A program made the translations under genes and the position numbers. Below are positions 10,370-21,879 of a stretch of DNA of 64,000 nucleotides, one piece after another. The notes beneath the pieces were generated by a model that had not been told where the DNA came from, searched no databases, and saw only the letters and a list, made by a program, of their open reading frames with translations. The stretch's first letter is position 1; every line of letters starts with the position of its first letter. The stretch comes from Protopterus annectens (lineage: Eukaryota; Chordata; Ceratodontiformes; Protopteridae), in the NCBI RefSeq assembly GCF_019279795.1, contig NC_056743.1, forward strand, positions 624,895,748-624,959,747. The letters run 5' to 3'.

Positions 10370-12000
10370 ACCTGCCGCTACAACTGGCTGTGTTCATTTC
10401 CTCTCTGGCAATGGATTGTGACTGAATTATGAGTGTTAAAGGTGGTTCAGGAGGGATACATTTGGCATTGGATACAAAAACCTGTTTCAAGGGATTTTTG
10501 CACCCCCCCCCCCCCGAGCCAAACAGAATTTTTTCCTCAGGTTCCACTTGCACACCGTAGGAGTCATAGAGCCAATGTTATTAAATCAGATGGACAAATA
10601 CTTCTGTTCTGGAATGTTTGTTACCAAAGAGACTCGTATTGAAGACAAGATCTAGATTTTCCCGGTCCAGTCACACTGGTTTTATCTGGAAATTTTAGTC
10701 TCTGACTTCAGCCAGAAAGTTTATTTTCGGTTCTGAAGTTTATGGCATCTTTTGATTCTCATAATTCCTCTTGTCAGGTTACACCTGAGAAAATATTCAA
10801 AGATATCTTTAAAAAGAAAAAAAAAACCTTGACCCACCATTTACATCCTCTGGATTTTAAGGTACCAATCTTGGGACTTTTTTTTTTTTTTTAACAAAGG
10901 AACTGCACTGGTGGCTATTACAAATGCAGGTCTCTGTTTTCTTTTACCTCAATGTCAACTGTAACTACAGACACATCAAGTGTTAATGAGGGGGCAGTTT
11001 CCATGGAGGTAAAGATGGAGGCCTGTTGGATTCTTCAGACAGACAAAAGAACATAAATGTAAGAGATGATTTCTGTGATCCCTTCTTTAAAGTCTCTTCA
11101 TCTGTGGTCCCTAGGACCTCTCCATCTGTTTACCAGTACCACCACAGTGATTTGGTACATTAAAAAGCAGGGGGCAGAATGTCGTATCCTATCTGCAGGC
11201 TGGCTGTCATTTGGGAATTGACTCTTCAGCACTTTTTCTAACCCTCCAAGCATCTTGCATTCCGTCAGAGCAAAGCATAGTGGCAGATAAACTGAGCAGG
11301 ACCAAGACAGACCCTCTGAATAGTAATTGAAAGGGAGAGAGGGGTCTTCAGGAACTGATCCCAGTTGTGAGGAGCACCTTAAGTAAATCTGTTTGCTTTC
11401 TTTCAAAACAGGCAACTTGAGGTTCTGCTCAAGGACGCTGTGCAGACAGGCAGGGAAAACAGATGTTTTCTCATTTCCCTGGATGAGAATGTTCCTTTAC
11501 ACCTTTCCATTCTTTCCCCTGATATCCAAGGTAATTCTTAAAATTCAGAAAGACTACAAGAGTAATTGTAGTGACCCCCCTTTTGGCCCATGCAGCATTA
11601 GTTCTCTCAGCTTATGGAATTGAACAAGGGCAGTTACCACAATCTTCATCACAAACTGGACCTACTCGCACAAGACATGGAGGAGTTTGATACACCCCAG
11701 TCTCGAGCACCTTCAACTAACTACCTGGATGATTCAATTCTAACTCCTTTTAGGCACCTGTTTTCAGAAGATTTGCAGCAGGTACTAAAGGAAGCAAGAG
11801 AACCTGTTGCAAGAAAATCTTCTGTTGGCAAGTGGAAAACATTTTCTAGTCTATAGCTAGCCAGTTACCAACAGTGCTCAAATACGTGTGTGAATTACTA
11901 ACCTCTGGCCCTTCATACTCCTCTATAAAGTTACATTTTGTGGCTATTTCAGCATGTCTGCCCATGGATCCTCCACTTCCATGTTTTTATTAAAACCGGT
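10370..12000 (+). pseudogene. DIRS-B RT, RNase H and recombinase remnants
   Basis: Plus-strand DIRS protein remnants in the expected order. The RT entry region has PPPPPSQTEFFPQVPLAH at about 10,500-10,555, containing a run of 13 C. RNase H shows VIWYIKKQG (about 11,148-11,175) and IVADKLSRTK (about 11,277-11,305). A linker shows a degraded TPLLAH stretch (about 11,570). The frame 11,614-11,856 then encodes LDLLAQDMEEFDTPQ and FRHLFSEDLQQVLKEAREPV up to SVGKWKTF, the start of the recombinase core-binding half. ISACLPMDPPLP follows at about 11,945-11,980, after which the element is lost. Many stops; inactive. Confidence 0.7.
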
Positions 12001-12590
12001 TAAAAGAATACTGCTGTTAATAATTATTTATAACAGAAATCACCCAACGTTTGCAAAACAAATAATTCTCAGGGCCAGTTTATTAGAATTTGCCATTTAA
12101 TTACTTAGCAGGAATTTATACAGGAGATGACTGCTGCTAAAGTCTTATTTGTATAAAGGCTGTGAGAGTCATAAATTGAATGCTGTTGCCTCTGAAATTA
12201 TGAGGGATAAATAGTCTATTTCCCCTAGTTTTGAGCAGAGTCTGGGATAAAAGGAGTAACCAGTACAACAAGAGTGATAGACTACGTATCTTGATGCCAG
12301 TCAGATTTTTGTATTGAAGTCTAAATGGAAACATGGATGTTTTTATTCTTTTCTTGGTAGTCAAACACGCATTGTTTATGAAGACCCTAACTATTAAAGA
12401 CATTCTACAAATAGTATTAATCGGTGTATCATCTAACATGTCCAAGACCACAGGTACTTTTGCTTGCATTTTTGTAACGCTTGTTCTTAATTGCATAAGA
12501 AACAAGTTTTATTTATGCTAAGCACCACTATACCTGTTAATCTAAGGGCATTATTTACATTGCTTTGTGTCGGTGTTGTGAAGTGTTTTA
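12000..12590. other. Unassigned AT-rich sequence
   Basis: Between the DIRS-B remnant and the short RTE-tailed repeat I recognise no gene, RNA or element. The short open frames on both strands have no recognisable motif. Confidence 0.5.
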
Positions 12591-12599
12591 TATGGATAC

Positions 12600-12785
12600 C
12601 CTGTGGTTGGGTAGCGTTCAAAAGACATGCGTGCGTAAATGGGCGTGCCTTCGTTGAAGGTTGGTTGTCGAGCTGGCACCTCGGCGTTTCGTAAAAAAAT
12701 CTACTGCCAATCATTAGCGGACCGGAGTTCCGCTGTGGCGACCCCTTACCGGGAAAAAGCCGAAAGACAAACAACAACATTACCA
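12600..12785 (+). mobile_element. Short element with RTE-type 3' tail (SINE or truncated LINE)
   Basis: Positions about 12,728-12,780 (CCGCTGTGGCGACCCCTTA...GCCGAAAGAC) match the 3' end of the RTE-like LINE at 29,664-29,715 (CCGCTGTGGCGACCCCTAA...GCCGAAAGAAG), followed by an ACAACA tail. The sequence upstream does not resemble the LINE coding region. It could be a SINE sharing the LINE tail or a severely 5'-truncated, diverged copy. No clear polymerase III boxes were assigned. Confidence 0.55.
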
Positions 12786-12789
12786 CTAG

Positions 12790-14640
12790 ATGTTTTAGGA
12801 AGCGAATTGTACATCTTTTTATGATAGAAGAACTGGGAATGAAAATAATGAGCTATACAGGCATCAAAACTGTTTCCAGAGTATAAAAAGTTTCCATTTT
12901 AGAACAAGCTTCTAAAAATTTGAGAATCAACGACTACACAAACGTGGTCGAGATGAGGGAAGCACTCTGGCATTGCACTTATGAGTTTACCATCTTTCAG
13001 CTGAAATGTTAAAACGAAGTTTCATCTGCCCAAGTTCGTGGTAGCTCAGATGAATGCCAGAGATCCCATGGCACTTAAAAATTTAGGGTAGCTTTTATAA
13101 CATAATTCTTCATGCAGTATTTATGGTGTCTTATTCATTATATATGCTGCAGATTTATGCATCTTTTATATTTGTTTCCATTTTTATTTTATATGCAATG
13201 CATGCTCTCGATCTCTCCACCTTTTTTGTCAGTCGCATTTTAGTCCTTGTAAACTCTTCACATCTAGAATTCCATAAAATCCATACTGCAGTGAGCAGAA
13301 TTGTATCTACTTTCTTTATTGTGGTCTTACACATTCATAAGTTACAGCCTAGTTAAAGCAGGCAAAAATATATATATTTTTTTAGAACTTGTGCAATGTT
13401 GGAGGCACACTAAGAAATTCCATATTCCTTGCGATGTTAGCCTATTCCAGGTCTTCTGTAGTCAGAGGAATGCACATGAGGCAGCTGCTGCCCTATTCTG
13501 ATTGGATCTCCTGCTACTCTTTTAATTGGGACACCAGTCACCTGTAATTCATACGTCAGCTTTCCCTAAACTAAAATTTTCTGTAAATTTTTCATAAATA
13601 TTTTCCCTAATGTAATAGGTCTCCAGAGTTTCACTTCATCAGTTGTCTTTTTTTTATATGGGAAGAAGATTTTTATATCATATACCCCCATATAACTATT
13701 TATTGTCTTACCTGTAAGAAGAACCTTTTTCTTCTCTCTTTTCTATATTGAAAACAACACCCAGACCTTATAGTCTCGCAACATTTCCTTCATTTACTTC
13801 AGTATATATTCCACCTTTTTATTTCCTCTTTTTCTAAAAACTGTATCTGTCCTTCCACCCAAATGATCTACATACCTTTTATCTTTCTCTTTCCTTTTTG
13901 CATGCGTATTATTTTATTTTTTGTCTTCTAAAACATACCACAACACTGCTATGCTTTAAACTATGCATCTTCTCCTCTTGTATTTCACCCCCCCCCCAAA
14001 AAACAGTGTAACCTCTCTTTTTTTCTGTCACGGAAAACAGGTCTTGTCATTTTTTTCCTCCACTTTTCTTATGTAGATCTATTTTCTTCTCACAAATTTC
14101 ATATTAATCTCATGTTATTTTTGTAACACTCTTGCATTCCAGTTTTTCTTGTTTACTTATGTTGACTTCCACCTTTTTAAGTAATTTTTATGTATGTATT
14201 TTTTCTTTGATTACTATTCACCTGCCTGGCTACGTTAATTATAGAAAGGCCTTGTGTTATGCTCATACCACAATATTTCCCTTGCCCCATCGGATTTGAT
14301 CTAGTTTAGCCACTTTGTGTGTTGGTCTCTTCAGCCCCCTACCTTTAATAATTTCATCTCATTTTCAGTATGTAACAGAATCCTCATACTTTCAGCATTT
14401 TGGGCATCACGTACACATTTTTGGTTGTCCCCAGAACTTGTGTTTTCTTTCTTCAGTACTTGTTAAATGTACCAGTTTCCCTTCTTAAACCTGTAGTGAA
14501 TCCTGCAGCTCCTCATTTTCGTTCCATACTTTGAATTCATCCCCTTTTTTGCACATAAGTATCTGTAAACGCACAGTCCTTCCACATTGTACAGAAACTT
14601 TTGTCACAGTAATTTATAAACCTGTGTACTAAAGAACAAA
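12790..14640. other. Unassigned region, pyrimidine-rich from 13,560
   Basis: No gene or element recognised. From about 13,560 to 14,640 the plus strand is strongly T- and C-rich with many short T runs and ten C at 13,988-13,997. The short open frames at 13,123-13,501 are hydrophobic only because of the T-richness and look spurious. Confidence 0.5.
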
Positions 14641-14649
14641 TTTTCAAAA

Positions 14650-15290
14650 CATTACTTCATAGAATGGCTGTGCGCCCAAATAGGTAATTGGAAACATATT
14701 TTTTGGGAGTGTAATGAATTGGCAGCCTTTACAAATCCCCTGCAGACTGCTCTGTCAGAAATGCTGATTGAGCAAATTGGTGTAAGTAAGAAAATATTTT
14801 TTTTGAACTGTGATACAGGATCTGAATTGCCTAGTCATAGTAAAGCCTTGCTGAGTTTAATTCTGGTGGCTGACAAAAAAAAAAAAAAGCAATTACTAGA
14901 AAATTGAAAAAGTCTGCATGAACTGTATTAGAAGTAGTGGGTATACTAACGAACTGTATTAGAAGTAGTGGGTATACTAACACAAGTAAAAGAACTTAAA
15001 GTAGTATCTGCAGAAAAAGGTAGGAGCAAATTACATGGAAAATGGGAATTGTGGGAAGAATATAAGCACAATGATGGAGGATGAGTGAGGTTTAAGGGAA
15101 GGCAGGAATTGAATGAGCTATGTAATGTTTGATTTGGCAATGACTGTATAGAAATTGCATGTGATATATGTTTGCAATTGAAATTGTCAGTATGGTTTGT
15201 TTTCGTTTATATAAATGTAAGATTGTCTATGTCATAAGTTGATAATTCAATAAGGATCTTTTTTGTTTTAAAAGTAAAAGCTGTAATGCC
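14650..15290 (+). mobile_element. L1/Tx1-like LINE, 3' end
   Basis: The sequence encodes GNWKHIFWECNELAAF at about 14,685-14,735. It then has SHSKALLSLILVADKK (about 14,835-14,880) and, after a frame break, KWELWEEY (about 15,040-15,065). This resembles the C-terminal end of L1/Tx1-clade ORF2, where an H-x-FWxC motif is followed by a helical region with KALL. A homopolymer A run (14,874-14,887) and stops disrupt it. About 200 bp of A/T-rich 3' UTR follows. I cannot assign the exact family. Confidence 0.55.
14920..14981. repeat. 31-bp exact tandem duplication
   Basis: Positions 14,920-14,950 and 14,951-14,981 are identical, each starting GAACTGTATTAG and ending GTATACTAAC. It lies inside the L1/Tx1-like fragment and shifts its frame. 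The lack of any mismatch suggests a recent event. Confidence 0.95.
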
Positions 15291-15419
15291 TTTCACATTG
15301 TAACCCTTTAAAGTTAACAACTTCGTCTCAACTCACATTCACATACCCCTTTACTGGCTGCCCATTTCTAAGTCTTTTCCAGGCAGGTTTCTTTCTTTGT
15401 ATAAAACACTTGTTTAATC

Positions 15420-15722
15420 TAAAAAATAAAAACATATAACAGATGAGAGCTTTTCACACCCAAGGTGCTTCATCAGATTTAAAAACAAACTACCAAGCAG
15501 TGCTTAAATACAGTCAGGAAAGTTCAAAATCCACCTGATCAGCTCACGTGACCTTAGCAAGGGTTTTAAAGGTCCATGCTCATTTAATCCTTTCCCTTTG
15601 TCACATTGTAAAATTAACATCCATTTAATTTCTAAGCATTCTGTTTGTCTTCATATCATCTCCTCTGCCTCTTACATTCAATAATTCCAAAACTAAAAAC
15701 TGAGTGTTCAATACCAGTGTTG
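15420..15722 (-). mobile_element. PLE-1: Penelope-like element 3' end
   Basis: On the minus strand, around 15,640-15,530, the translation contains EIKWMLILQ and KGLNEHGPLKPLL. This corresponds to the C-terminal end of Penelope-like polyproteins (KW-x-hydrophobic then a GLNE-type motif), downstream of the GIY-YIG endonuclease. A non-coding stretch with a hammerhead-type core (15,441-15,476) follows, as in the other PLE copies here. Stops and a frameshift show decay. Its 5' side is cut off by CR1-B, starting at about 15,723. Confidence 0.65.
15441..15476 (-). ncRNA. Hammerhead ribozyme-like core (PLE-1)
   Basis: Minus strand: CUGAUGA (15,476-15,470), AG, stem II CACC/GGUG closed by a UUG loop, U, then GAAA (15,455-15,452), then AGCUCUC. 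This carries both invariant core segments of the hammerhead ribozyme in the correct spacing. Hammerheads have been described in Penelope-like elements. The stem I partner and cleavage site were not verified, so activity is unknown. Confidence 0.6.
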
Positions 15723-17515
15723 CAATACCCAGATTTGCTCTGAGCTACTGCACAATGGTATCTCCTATAGCGAGCCAACAGATATTGCCAATATATACTG
15801 GCTGACAGATTAAGTGCCAACTTTACCCCTCTCCCCTCCCCAAAGGACCAATCACAATACCAGTAGATTGTCAGGCACCAGGTATTACTTCTGCACAGGT
15901 TAAAAGAGTACTGTCCAAGTCCAAGAATACAGCTTCTATGGGACCTGACAATATCCCTGGCTGTGTTCTACATGAACTACAGAGTGAACTGGCACTTCAC
16001 CTGTGTATCCTGCTCAATCACAGCCCTACCTCAGGCTTTGTCCCTACCGAGTGGCACACTGCACAAAAGAGGAGTGACTACAGACCATGGGAACTATTGC
16101 CCCATTAGCCTGACGAGTCTGATATGCAAAGCTATGGAATGCATCATCATGGACCTAATAAGCAAGGATGTAGGGAATCTCCAAACTTTGGATCCTACAC
16201 AGTTTGGTTTTGTGAAGGGTAGATCATGCCTGCTCAACTTGGTCGATTTATTCGAGTCATTCACCAGAGCTATGGATGAAGGCAAGGTGGTTCATACAGC
16301 CTTTGATCTGGCCAAGGCCTTTGATACCATTCCCCACTCAGGAATCATAGAAAAACTCACTAAGCTAGGCATCAACCCCTATATTACTAGGTGGGTTATA
16401 AACTGCCTCACAGATGGAACCCACAGTGTGAAAGTAGCTGATTCCAAGTCAGACTGATGACCAGTCACGAGTGGAGTCCCACAGGTTCGGTCCTGGGTCC
16501 TCTCCTGTTTGGTATCTATTTTTCTGAAGTCCAGGCCAACACTAAGGGACTCTGCCTGACAAAGTTCACATATGATTGCAAATTGGGAGCTATTATTAAT
16601 TCCCCAATGATATTGACATCCCTACAGAAAGGCCTCACTGAGACCAATGACTGGTGTCAGAACCATGGCCTTAAGCTCAATGCCAGAAAATGTGTCGTCA
16701 TCCCCCTTGGGAAAAAACAGGTTCCCTTGAATTACCACATCAATGGTAGTCCACTGAACATAGAAGGCTTTATAAGAGATCTGGGAACACAGGTTGACAG
16801 CAACCTCTCTTTTGACACCACATTGCCACTGTGATCAGAAAATCCTATGTGGCACATCTCATTACTAAGGGTTTTGCATCCAGGAAGAAAGAGGGCATTG
16901 TCTCCCTCTACTCTCCCTCATTAGGCCAGTCATTAGGCCAGTCATCGAGTACAATGCCCCATTTGGCATGTACCTCACTAGACACATGCAACAGCTGAAA
17001 AGGCCACAAAAGTACCTCACAAAGAGGATCCTAGGCCTTGAACACATGTCCTACATGGACAGACTGAAAAAAAACTCCAGCTATTTTCTGTCTCATATCG
17101 TCTACTAAGAGGCAGTCTCTGCTTGACTTAAAAAGCTGTGTCTAACCCAGCTCTGTTAGCAATGCTACATCTAAAGAAATCCCAATCTCTCCACACTACA
17201 CGTTCCAGAGACCTCAGCCTCATTATCACAATCAACAGAACATGCTGGAGGGACAGGTTCATAACCCAGAGACTGCCCATGCTGTGGAATAAACTTCCAT
17301 ATATGTCAACCAGAGGACTTCACTGGCCCTCCTTCAAGAGAACTCTTGATTGATTGAGAAATAGAAAGTTCACCCCGGGGATCACTCCAGTTGCTCTCGT
17401 TGATAGAGGCACTGGGAACTAACGTCGGACGGCATGATGCCAGGGCACTTCTATGGGCTAGCCTTGTAAAGGCTCAAGGGCCATTAGCCTAGTACGCACC
17501 TATGAACTCTATTGG
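15723..17515 (+). mobile_element. CR1-B, 5'-truncated CR1 LINE
   Basis: Plus-strand CR1 starting inside ORF2 just upstream of RT (TQICSELLHNG, EPTDIANI at about 15,730-15,800). RT motifs follow: ASMGPDNIPGCVLHELQ (about 15,932-15,982), PISLTSLICKAMECIIMD (about 16,104-16,155), DLAKAFDTIPHSGI (16,306-16,347), a degraded PQGSVLGPLLFGIYFS (about 16,480-16,528; the QGS part is frame-shifted) and FTYDCKL in place of FADDCKL (about 16,565). The catalytic aspartates are therefore altered, on top of frameshifts at 16,457 and 16,830. The 3' tail (17,460-17,515) has the CR1 ending AGCCTAGTA...ACCTATGAAC. Inactive. Confidence 0.85.
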
Positions 17516-17533
17516 TTGATCAAAAAACTACTT

Positions 17534-17800
17534 CCAGTCATGACATTTACATGCTAAAAAGGCTATTCCATCTTCATTGGTCACTATAGAATCAAAGGGC
17601 CAATAAAAAGCATACAGGCACTTCCAAGTCATTGTTTCTAGTATACAATCCCATATGATATGTAAATAAGTTGTAGTTTTTTAAAGCATCCAGTCATAAC
17701 ATTTACATGCTGAAAAGGCTGATCCTTCATTGGTCATTGTAAAAATTGAATAGTCAATAAAAAGCATACACAACACTTCCAAATCATTGGTTCTACTATA
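17534..17800. repeat. Pair of about 111-bp direct repeats
   Basis: 17,534-17,645 and 17,690-17,800 are diverged direct copies, both starting CCAGTCAT and ending near TTCTA-TATA, 156 bp apart. Shared internal words include ACATTTACATGCT and CAATAAAAAGCATAC. They follow the CR1-B tail directly. No coding sequence is recognised, and they could belong to an older unnamed repeat. Confidence 0.75.
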
Positions 17801-18600
17801 AAGGCATGGACCAGTGTGAATTCAGATGTTAAACTATCTTCATTGGTTCTATAAAAATGTTGAGTAACCAGTGAATAGTCTATGTACATGAACAAGCTAT
17901 TTGTGTTAGCATATGAACAGGAACTAACCTAGAATCAAATATGCGTGTATGGCAGTCTTGCATGTTTCATAAGCGCAACTTAACCAATTCAAGAAATAAA
18001 AATCACAAATCAGAACAAACATGTCACCATATATGTGCATAATGCTCATTAGTAAACCAGTATGTACATGCATATGTACACACACATAATGCCAAAAAAT
18101 ACATTCATCTCTTCCATAATAAAAAAAAAATCGAAAACCTGAAATATAAGCAACTGAGCATGAATGGCTAACAAACACAGACACAAATGTGAAAAGAAAG
18201 CAGAGCTGCTGGACATGGGCAATCAAGCAAGAATAGACACATCCAGAATAACCAAAACAAGTGTATTTACAGTTGAGTGACAATAAATACCAGAAGCTAC
18301 TAGTGCTCACACTGAATGTTGATAGGTTAGGTTCCTGAGCCCACATATGTTCATCATATTGATCACTGCTGCAGTAGTCTTATCGATATAGGATATCTTC
18401 TGCAACGGGTATTGCAGCCAATCAGCTTCCAAAGCACCTTCCACACACCCAAATTGTCAGCTTGAGCTGAGCTGACTAAAAGGCAAGTTTGAGCGTACAT
18501 CCTTCAGAGTTTTACTGCTGCCAAAGACTACGTTCCACTAAGGCTTTCAAGCATTGATGGTTGGCTTGGTGCTGTTCCTTTGATGGGCAATTAATTTTCC
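17801..18600. other. Unassigned sequence
   Basis: No gene or named element recognised. The minus-strand open frame at 17,924-18,346 has no family motif that I know. The last 250 bp may include the non-coding left end of DIRS-C: an ACTGCTGCAGTAG word near 18,365 resembles ACTGCTGCAATGG near 23,096 at its right end. That is only suggestive. Confidence 0.35.
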
Positions 18601-18799
18601 TCTGGGGAAAAACATTCAATTTTTCCTGTCAAAAAGAAACCAAAATAGTATGCGTCTATTCCTCCTCAAATTTCGTTACAGGAGTAGTTTACTTGGTCTG
18701 ACTCAGCGGTTTAATTCACACTATTGATCCATCTTTAAAGTAGTTTCTGATAAAAGAAAGAGGAATATCTCTTTTCCTGAAGAGATTCAATAGTCTTAA

Positions 18800-19560
18800 T
18801 CTGAACAAGAAATTGAAAGGTGGGATGCAGAATTTTTTCTTCAGATTTCTGATTTGGAGGAAATCTCACTTTCGGATTCACCCCGTCAGGGTTTCTTTCT
18901 CTGACACTATTGCTAGAATGTACCTGCATTTTCAGTTGGAAAAAAACAGGTTTCTCATTCCCTCTGAATATACTATGGGTTGTTGGAAGGAATTTCCAGA
19001 ACCTACACATATTCCTCTTGTTCTGTCTGCTATAGAAGATGCGTGTGTGACTGTCTACAATTTTCCTGATAGTCAGCTGTCTGACCCTCAAAAGGCAGTT
19101 AGGATGTATAAAATTCCTCAGTCTTTTATGTTTTTATACACTATTCCCAAACATGACCAAACCGTTATAGCTTTAGTTAATCCCACTGCTGCTAAACACT
19201 TCCAATCCTACTCTTTCTGATGGATGGGGAAATTATTGGTAAGTATGGGAAAATGTGCATACATTTGCAACTTTGATTTTCAGAATTTGAATTCTCAGGC
19301 TGTGTTAGAAGTTTGTTTTGACTAATTCTGAAAGTATGAGCAATGTTTAGTCAGCAATTTCTTCCTGTAAGGAAAATACTGCTTTAAATAACTTGGTTTC
19401 TCATACTGCACAGGTCACTACTCTCCGTTTATGGTGTCTGTATGACTCTGTTTGGTACTACTCCTAGGGCTGTGGCCACTGTGTTTTGAGGAGGTTTGTA
19501 TGGCTGCATTCTCTAAAACTTCCTGTTGGTGATAAAAATGAGATGTTAAATCCCTCTTTG
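18800..19560 (+). pseudogene. DIRS-C gag-like region
   Basis: The open frame 18,813-19,220 encodes a protein ending RMYKIPQSFMFLYTIPKHDQ, then VNPTAAKHFQ. This resembles the DIRS gag segment with an RxYK(V/I)P motif followed by a TIPK/HPKP-like stretch. Continuing past the stop, MGKLLVSMGKCAYICNF and LNSQAVLEV (19,223-19,310) match the RFGKKVY...N-x-QA motif of the other DIRS gags here. Stops and frameshifts follow. Gag is weakly conserved, so I rely on the RT, RNase H and YR remnants downstream in the same order. Confidence 0.55.
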
Positions 19561-20079
19561 GATTAAGATTTAGTTTTTGGCCCCTGTGCTGCAGAGGTGA
19601 TCAAGAAGTGTGATGAAGGAGATAAGCTGATCCAGGAAGTCTCAAGATTTTCAGCCTTCCTTTTCCAAATTTTCTACAGGCTTCTCTAACTCTTCATCCA
19701 GTTTTCTGTAAAAAGCAAACAGTCTCGACAGAATACAGGTAAACAGACATTTAATACAAAATGGCAAAGGGAATCCAAAAAGAAGTCTCAACATCCAAAT
19801 CCAAGGACAGGCCAGCAAGTCTGAATAACTGTTCAAGAGGCCTTGTAAGCCCCCTCCAACCCTGGTGTTGTTTTTTTTTCCTTCTGGAAAGTCTGAATCT
19901 CTATTTTTTTACTTTGGCAACAGTTTCAGACAAATGAGTTTTGAAGATCCTTTATCAAGGTTACAAATGGCAGAGGGAGGAAATTTCTCCTTTCCAGGGA
20001 GTTCATTCTTCATCCTCCAGTCAAACTTTTTTGTTTCCACCAGTTAATCACATGATGTCCTAAAAAAGATGCAACCAGT

Positions 20080-21000
20080 TCCTCCTTCCCAGATGGAGTT
20101 TTTTTTTTTTGTTTGTTTGTTTGTTTGCTTTTATTCAAGGATATTTTTAGTGCCAAAGAAAGAAAAATGCTTAAAGACCAGTTTTCCTAACCTTTTAGTG
20201 ATAGTGCCCAAATTGAAAATGTCACTTCACAACCTGTCACCTCTTCTTCCTCCTCTCAAGTTTACTGGTAACACTAGATTTAAAATATGCTTGTCATCAC
20301 ATCCCTATTCATCCAGACTTCAAAAGTATTCATAATGTGATCCAATCTCACAAAAACTTTAGTTTTGCTGCAGTGGATAGTCCAAAGGGTAAAGTAGAAG
20401 AGTGTTCACAAAGTGTCTAACTCCAGTTATAGTTCATTGCAAGCTGTAGGGTATCCACATTTTACCATAGTTGGGCAACTTGCTGATCTTTTCAGTCTTT
20501 TTCACATGTTTCGGGAATCTCTCTCAAGTAAGAGATTTCTTACACATGCTGGGATTCCAAGAGAACACTCCAGTCTTTCTTGACTCCACACATAATTGTG
20601 TTCCGGGGATGTCAACTAGTCACTGCAGTTCAAACAACTTTTCTTCCACAGGAAAATAGATCTATATCTAGATCTATTTATAAGGTTTTCCACTTAAATT
20701 TCAGTCACTACAAGGGAATACCTCAGTGTTTTGGGTCTCATGCCTTCAATGATTCTCATGATACTCCTGGCAAGACTCCACATGAGAAGTTGTATCTGAA
20801 GTCTCTTTGGTCCCAGTATCAACACGCTTTCCCTTTTCAAATCCCAGTGCTGGTATTTGTCAGAAGAGAAATAATTTTGGTGGAGACCACAAATATCCTT
20901 AAATCCAGGTCTCCCCTTCTCCCTCCCTGTTTCAAAGCAGTCAGTCATTTACAGATGCCTCTGACTTTGCTTGAGGAGCAATTTCAGCAGGAATAAAATG
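20080..21000 (+). pseudogene. DIRS-C reverse transcriptase (heavily decayed)
   Basis: The RT entry motif YSRIFLVPKKEK is encoded at about 20,130-20,166, followed by LKMSLHNLSPLLPP (about 20,214-20,255), equivalent to the FKMxTL...LLP region. The catalytic YLDD part is not recognisable. The later open frame 20,580-20,996 carries only weak resemblance to the post-catalytic region. Assignment rests on the entry motif and on the RNase H and YR that follow. Confidence 0.55.
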
Positions 21001-21121
21001 CAGGGTGTGTGGAACAGGTCTCCCTCCCTGTTTCAAAGCAGTCCATCATTTACAGATGTCTCGGACTTTGCTTGAGGAGTAGTTTCAGCAGGGATAAAAT
21101 GCAGGATGTGTGGGACACTAA
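20920..21121. repeat. 101-bp tandem duplication in DIRS-C
   Basis: 20,920-21,020 and 21,021-21,121 are direct copies, each beginning TCCCTCCCTGTTTCAAAGCA and containing CTTTGCTTGAGGAG, with scattered substitutions. The divergence makes this older than the duplication at 4,379. It disrupts the region between RT and RNase H. Confidence 0.85.
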
Positions 21122-21129
21122 GGATAGAT

Positions 21130-21860
21130 GCAAGCACATAAATATCAGAGATGTTTGCCATGATCAAGGCACTCAACTCTCTGAATAATCTTCGATCCTT
21201 GGGACCTCTTCATGTTGCAGACAATACCACAGTCATGAGGTATGGCAACAAGCAGTTGGAACCAAGTCATACCCCTTTGCAGACTAGCCATGTTAGCTTG
21301 GGATATAGCTGCACAATGTCACTCTGCAGGCATCCTACATTCTGTCAGAGCAAAGTTGTATGTCAGACAAGCTGAGCAGGACCAAGGTGTGCCTTCATTA
21401 ATGTAAACTAGATGATAGTTTTCCAAAATTTTGATCATCTGTAAGGAGTTCTCAAGTAGATCCGTTTCCCACCTCTCTGAGCAATCAGCTGGCAAGATTC
21501 TGTTCCAAGAGTCCATGCAAGAAAGCGTAGAAGACCATTTATTTTTTCCTTGAACAGGAATGTTTCTGTATGCTTCTTTCATCCTTTCCACTAGATTCCA
21601 GAGTTCTGTAGATTTTGAAGGAATCCCTCAAGATCATTGTGGTGACTGCCTTCTTGTACAAGCAAACATGGTTCTCCTTTTTTTTTTTTTTTTTTTTTTT
21701 AAATGGCCAGGGCCAATTACCACAAGCTTCCACACAGACTGGATCTACTCGCACAAGAACAGGGCTGTTTGATACAGCCCAGTATCAATCTATTTCAATT
21801 GGCTACCTGGATGATTGGGTCTCAATTCGTTTTAAGCACTCATTTTACTAAGGATCCATA
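21130..21860 (+). pseudogene. DIRS-C RNase H and linker
   Basis: RNase H landmarks are visible in pieces: DNTTVMRYGNKQLE (21,217-21,260) matches the DNxTVMWYINK strand of DIRS RNase H, and a frame-shifted DKLSR-like stretch follows near 21,366. The linker near 21,690-21,810 contains a T run of 20 or more and a WPGPITT stretch comparable to DIRS-B (11,590-11,700). Stops throughout. Confidence 0.6.
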
Positions 21861-21879
21861 GCACCTGCTAATGGAGGCA

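Noticed and set aside
17924-18346. Minus-strand open frame of 140 codons, hydrophobic and Cys-rich
   Set aside because: No domain, no conserved start context and a T-rich composition; probably chance.
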